Shown one piece after another: positions 59,544 through 64,000 of a DNA stretch of 64,000 bases (position 1 is the stretch's first letter; each line of letters opens with the position of its first letter). Position numbers and translations under genes: made by a program. The stretch is from Streptomyces hyderabadensis. GTDB lineage: Bacteria > Actinomycetota > Actinomycetes > Streptomycetales > Streptomycetaceae. Below the pieces are notes generated by a model, which searched no databases, was not told the DNA's origin, and worked only from the letters and a program-made list of their open reading frames with translations. The stretch lies in assembly GCF_020404845.1 (NCBI RefSeq), contig NZ_JAIOJZ010000039.1, forward strand, positions 1 through 64,000, given 5' to 3'.

Positions 59544-60860
59544 CTACGCCCCGAGCATCCCGGTCCACAGGTCGGGGAAGTCGGGCAGGGTCTTGCCGGT
59601 CGTCGCCACGTTCTCGATGCGTACGCCCTCGACCGCGAGGCCGATGACGGCGCCGGCGGTGGCCATGCGGTGGTCCTCGTAGGTGTGGAAGTCGCCGCCG
59701 TGCAGCGGGCGGGGGCGGATGTGCAGGCCGTCGGCGGTCTCGGTGACGTCACCGCCCAGCTCGTTGATCTCCTTGGTGAGCGCCGCCAGCCGGTCCGTCT
59801 CGTGCAGCCGCAGATGGGCGACGCCGCGCAGGGTCGAGGGGGAGTCCGCGAGGGCGGCGACGGCCGCGATGCCCGGGGTCAGCTCGCCGACCTCGCCGAG
59901 GTCCACGTCGATGCCGTGGACGGCGCCCGATCCGGTGAAGACGAGACCGTAGTCGGTCAGTTCGCAGGAACCGCCCATTTCGGTGAAGATCTCGCGCAGC
60001 CGGTCACCGGGCTGGGTGGTGCGGGACGGCCAGTCGGGGATCACCACCTTGCCGCCGGTCACCAGCGCCGCCGCCAGGAACGGCTGGGCGTTTGACAGGT
60101 CCGGCTCGATCGTCAGGTCCCGGCCGAGCAGCGCACCCGGCGTGACCCGCCAGACGTTCGGCTCGCCGCCGGACTCGGGGGTGTCGACCTGGGCGCCGAC
60201 CGAGCGCAGCATGTCGACCGTCATGCGGATGTGCGGCATGGAGGGCAGCGCGGAACCGGTGTGGCGCACCTCGACGCCCTGGTTGAAGCGCGGGGCGGAG
60301 AGCAGCAGGGCGCTGACGAACTGGGAGGAGGTGGACGCGTCGATCTCGACCGGCCCGCCCTCCAGGGCACCGCCGCCGTGCACGGTCATCGGCAGCGCGC
60401 CCCGCGCGTCGTCGTCGATCCGGGCGCCCAGGGCGCGCAGCGCGTCGATCACGCCGTCCAGCGGACGCTCGTACGACCGCGGGTCGCCGTCGAAGCGGAC
60501 GGTGCCGTCGGCCAGCGTGGCGACCGGCGGGAGGAAGCGCATGACCGTCCCGGCGTTGCCGACGTCGACCGTGGCCGGGCCGCGCAGACCGGCCGGGATG
60601 ACCCGCCAGAACTCGCCGGTGCCCTCGGGACCGACGCCCTCCTCGATCTCGACGCCCATCGCGCGCAGGGCCTGGGCCATCAGCACGGTGTCGCGGGAGC
60701 GCAGCGGGCGGCGCAGCCAGCCGGGCTCGGAGGCGAGGGCGGCCAGCACCAGGGCGCGGTTGGTGACCGACTTCGACCCGGGCACGTGGACGGTCGCGTC
60801 GACGGCTCCGCTCGCGTGCGGGGCGGGCCAGAGGGCGGTGTGCGCGGGATTCACGGTCAT
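59544..60860 (-). CDS. aroA: 3-phosphoshikimate 1-carboxyvinyltransferase (EPSP synthase)
   Basis: A 438-residue EPSP synthase, which joins phosphoenolpyruvate and shikimate-3-phosphate in the shikimate pathway. Signatures: VPGSKSVTNRALVLAALA (~26-43), GNAGTVMRFLPP (~98-109), DASTSSQFVSALLLSAP (~174-190), and the C-terminal HETDRLAAL and HRMATAGAVIG. The ATG at 60860 is chosen because the conserved domain begins ~25 residues later; an upstream extension to 60932 lacks support. Several palindromes lie in the 30-90 bp upstream of this start. It is first in the aroA-rsgA operon. Confidence 0.95.
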   Translation of the reverse strand: MTVNPAHTALWPAPHASGAVDATVHVPGSKSVTNRALVLAALASEPGWLRRPLRSRDTVLMAQALRAMGVEIEEGVGPEGTGEFWRVIPAGLRGPATVDVGNAGTVMRFLPPVATLADGTVRFDGDPRSYERPLDGVIDALRALGARIDDDARGALPMTVHGGGALEGGPVEIDASTSSQFVSALLLSAPRFNQGVEVRHTGSALPSMPHIRMTVDMLRSVGAQVDTPESGGEPNVWRVTPGALLGRDLTIEPDLSNAQPFLAAALVTGGKVVIPDWPSRTTQPGDRLREIFTEMGGSCELTDYGLVFTGSGAVHGIDVDLGEVGELTPGIAAVAALADSPSTLRGVAHLRLHETDRLAALTKEINELGGDVTETADGLHIRPRPLHGGDFHTYEDHRMATAGAVIGLAVEGVRIENVATTGKTLPDFPDLWTGMLGA

Positions 60861-60892
60861 GGGCCCCACTTTAATGGCTGGGGGCGATCGGA

Positions 60893-60957
60893 GATCATGA
60901 TCAAAAGCGGCGGAACCTGACTGAAAGTGCACCGGTGCACGTGCCGCGCATATATGC
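60893..60957. promoter_or_regulatory. Cluster of palindromes upstream of aroA
   Basis: Three perfect palindromes occur within 65 bp: GATCATGATC (60893-60902), GTGCACCGGTGCAC (60927-60940) and CGCATATATGCG (60947-60958). They lie between the end of the M50 gene and the aroA start, so they are candidates for an aroA operator or a terminator-like structure. None matches a known regulator site. Confidence 0.5.
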
Positions 60958-61022
60958 GGGCGTCGCGCTCTCTCCGCTGTCCCGCTGGCCCGCTGTCCTG
61001 GCGTCGCGGGCTACTCCGCGGC

Positions 61023-61745
61023 TCACAGCTCCAGCAGCCAGCGCCCGCCACCGATCAGCGAGCACAGCGACACCGCGTGGAACAGGAAGAACCACACCCC
61101 CGCCGGCGCGTGCGTCAGCCGCGCCAGCTGGTCGGCGTCCGAGTCCCCGGCGCCGCCCCGCGACCGCTTGGCCTGCAGCTCGAAGGCCGGGCGCACCCCG
61201 CCGAGCAGCAGGAACCACACAGCCGCGTACGCGAACGCCGCCTGCACCTGCGGCCCGGCCAGCCAGGACACCAGGACGAACGTGCCGCCGGTGACCAGCA
61301 CCGTCAGCACCCCGTAGGCGTTGCGGACCATCACCAGCAGGGCCACCAGCAGCGCCGTCGCCAGCCACAGCAGCAGCGTGATGCGCCCCGCCGCCAGCAG
61401 CGCGGCGCCGCCGAGGCCGAGCAGCGGCGGTGCGGTGTAACCGGCGACCGCGGTCAGGATCATGCCGACACCGTGCGGCTTGCCCCGGCTCACGGTCAGG
61501 CCGCTGGTGTCCGAGTGCAGGGTGATCCCGGTCAGGGTGCGCCCGGTCAGCAGGGCCACCAGCCCGTGACCGCCCTCGTGGGCGATGGTGATCGCGTTGC
61601 GCGCTATCCGCCACGACCCGCGCGTCACGACGACGGCGAGCGCGGCCACCAGGGTCGCGACCACCACCCACAGGTCGGGGTCGGGCTGGGTGCCGGAGAC
61701 CTCGTCCCAGAGAGAGGTGACGGAGGCCGTTGCGAGGTGGTCCAT
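61023..61745 (-). CDS. M50B-like membrane metalloprotease
   Basis: A 240-residue integral membrane protein with about six helices and the zinc motif HEGGH (~51-55) at the end of the first membrane region (TIAHEGGHGLVALL). This is the site-2-protease-like M50B family. It probably cleaves or chaperones membrane substrates. The ATG at 61745 was preferred because the first ~16 residues of the longer frame from 61793 overlap the promoter of the divergent SRAP gene. The substrate is unknown. Confidence 0.85.
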   Translation of the reverse strand: MDHLATASVTSLWDEVSGTQPDPDLWVVVATLVAALAVVVTRGSWRIARNAITIAHEGGHGLVALLTGRTLTGITLHSDTSGLTVSRGKPHGVGMILTAVAGYTAPPLLGLGGAALLAAGRITLLLWLATALLVALLVMVRNAYGVLTVLVTGGTFVLVSWLAGPQVQAAFAYAAVWFLLLGGVRPAFELQAKRSRGGAGDSDADQLARLTHAPAGVWFFLFHAVSLCSLIGGGRWLLEL

Positions 61746-61795
61746 GTCGGGCGGGGGCTCCTCATGAGAACGCGGGGTCTGGCAGTGTGGCACGT

Positions 61796-62611
61796 ATGTG
61801 CGGACGGTATGCGGCGAGTCGTCGACCCGAGGATCTCGCGGGAATCTTTGAGATCGAGAAGTGGGAACCCGAGGAGAGCCTCGAGCCCGACTACAACGTG
61901 GCCCCCACCAAGGAGGTCTACGCCGTCCTGGACCGTCCCCTGAAAGACGTCGAGGACCCGAAGCCGGTTCGCCAGCTGCGGAAGCTGAAGTGGGGCCTCG
62001 TCCCCTCCTGGTCCAAGACGCCCGAGGGCGGCGCCCGGATGATCAACGCGCGCGCGGAGACCGTCCACGAGAAGCCCTCCTACCGCCGCGCCTTCAGCAC
62101 CCGGCGCTGCATCCTGCCCGCCGACGGCTACTACGAGTGGGTCACCGGCAGGCAGGAGCGGGACCTGGAGGTCGAAGGGCGCAAGAAGCGGCCCCGCAAG
62201 CAGCCGTACTTCGTCACCCCCGCCGACGGCTCCGTCTTCGCCATGGCCGGGCTCTACGAGTTCTGGCGGGACCGGACGCTCCCCGACGACCACCCCCAGG
62301 CCTGGTGGGTGACGTGCTCGGTGATCACCACCGAGGCCGAGACCGCGCCGCTCGCCGTGGCCCCGGCCGACGGCCCGCACGCCCTGGCCGACATCCACCC
62401 CCGGATGCCCCTGATGCTCACGCCGGACCGCTGGGACGACTGGCTCGACCCGGCGCGCACCGACCCCGACGAGCTGACCTCCCTGCTGGCGCCCCCGCCC
62501 GCCGGGCTGATGCGGGCCTTCCCCGTCTCGACGGCCGTGAGCAACGTCCGCAACAACGGTCCCGAGCTGCTCAAGGAGCTGGAGGCACCGGAAGAGGGCA
62601 CACTCTTCTGA
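61796..62611 (+). CDS. SRAP (HMCES/YedK-type) abasic-site DNA-protein crosslink protein
   Basis: A 271-residue SOS-response-associated peptidase. The catalytic Cys2 is exposed as MCGRYA after Met removal and forms a thiazolidine crosslink with abasic sites in single-stranded DNA. Other key elements are NVAPTKEVYAV (~34-44), WGLVPSWSK (~67-75), INARAETVHEKPSYR (~83-97), PADGYYEW (~107-114) and HPRMPLML (~201-208), which carries the conserved histidine. An ~18-residue Arg/Lys-rich insert (GRQERDLEVEGRKKR) follows PADGYYEW. The ATG at 61796 is fixed by the catalytic Cys2. No Shine-Dalgarno sequence is present, and CAGTGT 7 nt upstream may be the -10 box. Counterpart: Rv3226c. Confidence 0.94.
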   Translation: MCGRYAASRRPEDLAGIFEIEKWEPEESLEPDYNVAPTKEVYAVLDRPLKDVEDPKPVRQLRKLKWGLVPSWSKTPEGGARMINARAETVHEKPSYRRAFSTRRCILPADGYYEWVTGRQERDLEVEGRKKRPRKQPYFVTPADGSVFAMAGLYEFWRDRTLPDDHPQAWWVTCSVITTEAETAPLAVAPADGPHALADIHPRMPLMLTPDRWDDWLDPARTDPDELTSLLAPPPAGLMRAFPVSTAVSNVRNNGPELLKELEAPEEGTLF

Positions 62612-62612
62612 C

Positions 62613-63269
62613 GTGACGGATGTGACAGAGGTTGTGACAGAGGCGGTCGAGACGGACGCGGGCCCCGCCCGCATCACCTGGCACCGGGCGGAGCGGCCCC
62701 GGCTCGTCCTCGCCGTGAGCCACGGTGCCGGCGGCGGCATCGAGGCGCGCGACCTGAAGGCACTGGCGGCCGCACTGCCCGGGCACGGGGTGAGCGTGGC
62801 CCTCGTCGAGCAGCCCTGGCGGGTGGCCGGCAAGAAGCTGGCGCCCGCGCCGAAGACCCTGGACACCGGCTGGCGGGGCGTCTGGCCCGCGCTCGCCGCG
62901 CCCGGCCTGCCGGTGATCTCGGGCGGCCGCAGCGCCGGCGCCCGGGTCGCCTGCCGTACCGCCGCCGGACTGGGCGCCCGTGCCGTCCTCGCCCTCAGCT
63001 TCCCGCTGCACCCGCCGGGCAAGCCGGAGAAGTCCCGCGCCGACGAGCTGCTCGGGACCGGGGTGCCCACCCTCGTCGTCCAGGGCGGCAACGATCCCTT
63101 CGGCAGGCCGGCGGAGTTCCCGGCGGCGCCCGCGGGAACCTACGACCTGATCGAGGTGCCGCACGGCGACCACGGCTTCGCCGTGCCCAAGCGCGCGAAC
63201 ATCGGCCAGGAGCAGGCGCTCGAACTGATCACCGGCGGTGTCGCCCAGTGGGTCGGGTCACTCGCCTGA
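62613..63269 (+). CDS. Alpha/beta hydrolase (KANL3/Tex30-like)
   Basis: A 218-residue alpha/beta hydrolase-like protein of the KANL3/Tex30 type. The oxyanion loop is VSHGAGGG (~35-42), the nucleophile elbow is GGRSAGARVA (serine near 107), the acid region is VQGGNDPFG (~154-162) and the histidine is in VPHGDHGFAVP (~182-192). The GTG start lies 1 nt after the SRAP stop, so the two are coupled. It ends 6 bp before the sigma-R promoter of sigR. The substrate is unknown. Confidence 0.88.
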   Translation: MTDVTEVVTEAVETDAGPARITWHRAERPRLVLAVSHGAGGGIEARDLKALAAALPGHGVSVALVEQPWRVAGKKLAPAPKTLDTGWRGVWPALAAPGLPVISGGRSAGARVACRTAAGLGARAVLALSFPLHPPGKPEKSRADELLGTGVPTLVVQGGNDPFGRPAEFPAAPAGTYDLIEVPHGDHGFAVPKRANIGQEQALELITGGVAQWVGSLA

Positions 63270-63275
63270 ACGCCC

Positions 63276-63302
63276 GGGAATGACCGGCGGGCGGTCACTG
63301 TT
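63276..63302 (+). promoter_or_regulatory. sigR autoregulatory promoter (sigRp2 type)
   Basis: GGGAAT (63276-63281) is followed after exactly 18 nt by GTT (63300-63302, then G), a perfect sigma-R consensus. Transcription should start near 63309, 53 nt before the ATG at 63362 that opens the extended sigma-R form. It matches the p2 promoter known from S. coelicolor sigR. Confidence 0.92.
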
Positions 63303-63361
63303 GTGCGGTGCGTACGTTGCTGAGAATCAGCACCGACGCCGTAGGAGAGGAAGTCCGCCGC

Positions 63362-64000
63362 ATGGGTTCGACCTTCTGCCCTCGTCGCAGCAGCGGCCGC
63401 ACCGACCTGGACTGGACGGTGCTGCACGCGGCGAAGACCGCCCCTATTCGGGCGGCGGGCGGACCGGATCGTCGTCTATCCTCCGATTCGAGTGAGACCG
63501 GCCTCGGTTTCACGACGTCACTGGAGGAGGTGGGTCCGGTCACTGGGACCGACGCAGGGACCGAACACGGCCAGGCGGAGCAGCCCGAGGGCCGGGGTAC
63601 GGGCGCGGAGTCGACCGCGGAGCGCAGCGCGCGCTTCGAGCGGGACGCGCTGGAGTTCCTCGACCAGATGTACTCGGCCGCGCTGCGCATGACGCGTAAT
63701 CCGGCCGACGCCGAGGACCTGGTGCAGGAGACCTACGCCAAGGCGTACGCGTCCTTCCACCAGTTCCGCGAGGGCACCAACCTCAAGGCGTGGCTGTACC
63801 GCATCCTCACCAACACCTTCATCAACTCGTACCGCAAGAAGCAGCGCGAACCCCAGCGCAGCGCGGCCGAGGAGATCGAGGACTGGCAGCTCGCGCGTGC
63901 CGAGTCGCACATGTCGACCGGTCTGCGCTCCGCGGAGTCGCAGGCGCTCGACCACCTGCCCGACTCGGACGTGAAGCAGGCGCTCCAGGCGATCCCCGAG
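63362..64000 (+). CDS. sigR: RNA polymerase ECF sigma factor sigma-R (3' end beyond window)
   Basis: The thiol-oxidative-stress sigma factor, cut by the right edge. The short form begins with GTG at 63530 (preceded by GGAGGA), reads [14 protein letters not shown] and covers 157 residues here. The region 2 helices run from [18 protein letters not shown] to [17 protein letters not shown]. An in-frame ATG at 63362, behind GGAGAGG, adds 56 codons with no stop and would make the extended sigma-R' isoform. Transcripts from the sigma-R promoter include both starts. A weak TATCCT box (63477-63482) could belong to the downstream promoter p1 that makes only the short form. The anti-sigma gene rsrA would lie just outside. 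sigma-R' is known to be unstable, making a transient feedback loop. Confidence 0.95.

Overview
The window is about 72% G+C. Its codon use (G or C at nearly every third position), initiator tRNA genes, WhiB-family regulator, sigma-R promoters and mycoredoxin gene all point to a Streptomyces chromosome. The gene order looks like the S. coelicolor core region that ends at sigR. Most genes are housekeeping genes conserved across Actinobacteria. Many sit in the same neighbourhood as the Mycobacterium tuberculosis block from about Rv3193c to Rv3228 (recalled from knowledge, not searched).

Layout. 1-4.5 kb: a DEAD-box helicase cut by the left edge, a ferritin-like MiaE-type protein, a small membrane protein, DUF3107, a TetR regulator and a small acidic protein. 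4.7-7.5 kb: an alpha/beta hydrolase and a membrane-anchored DUF3152 protein carrying a metzincin-type zinc motif. 7.6-12.6 kb: a tightly coupled operon resembling parts of Pel exopolysaccharide loci (PelF-like glycosyltransferase, polytopic membrane protein, NAD-dependent epimerase, spherulin-4 type hydrolase). 12.6-20.3 kb: moeZ behind a sigma-R promoter, two paralogous secreted S33 peptidases, and a membrane protein combining a pseudokinase with an LPG-synthase-type membrane region. 20.4-35.2 kb: genome maintenance and redox genes (ATL protein, adnA, adnB, M20 peptidase, nudC, mrx1, uvrD2), then wblC with a long attenuator leader.

35.2-48 kb: an ABC1 kinase coupled to a ThiF-type protein, a YgjP metalloprotease, a TerD-AIM24 fusion followed by two more AIM24 genes, a Nudix gene coupled to a zincin_2 gene, an SDR epimerase, moaE, a 54-residue membrane protein and a Lon-like PDZ protease. 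48-58.4 kb: a UPF0182 membrane protein, a Sel1-repeat gene flanked by two identical, inverted initiator tRNA genes, a Fur-family regulator divergent from a catalase, a CBS-domain protein, hisN, a TetR regulator and a SugE/Gdx transporter. 58.5-64 kb: aroA-rsgA, an M50-type protease, an SRAP protein, an alpha/beta hydrolase, and sigR with its autoregulatory promoter, cut by the right edge.

How it works together. Three sigma-R promoters of the form GGAAT-N18-GTT are visible, upstream of sigR, mrx1 and moeZ, so a thiol-stress circuit is spread over this window. WblC, the antibiotic-responsive regulator reported to feed into sigR, is encoded in the same block behind a uORF/terminator leader. Many genes have a TANNNT hexamer 6-7 nt before the start codon, implying leaderless transcripts. 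Intragenic tandem repeats are common in the left 25 kb. No insertion sequence, prophage, integrase or CRISPR array was seen.
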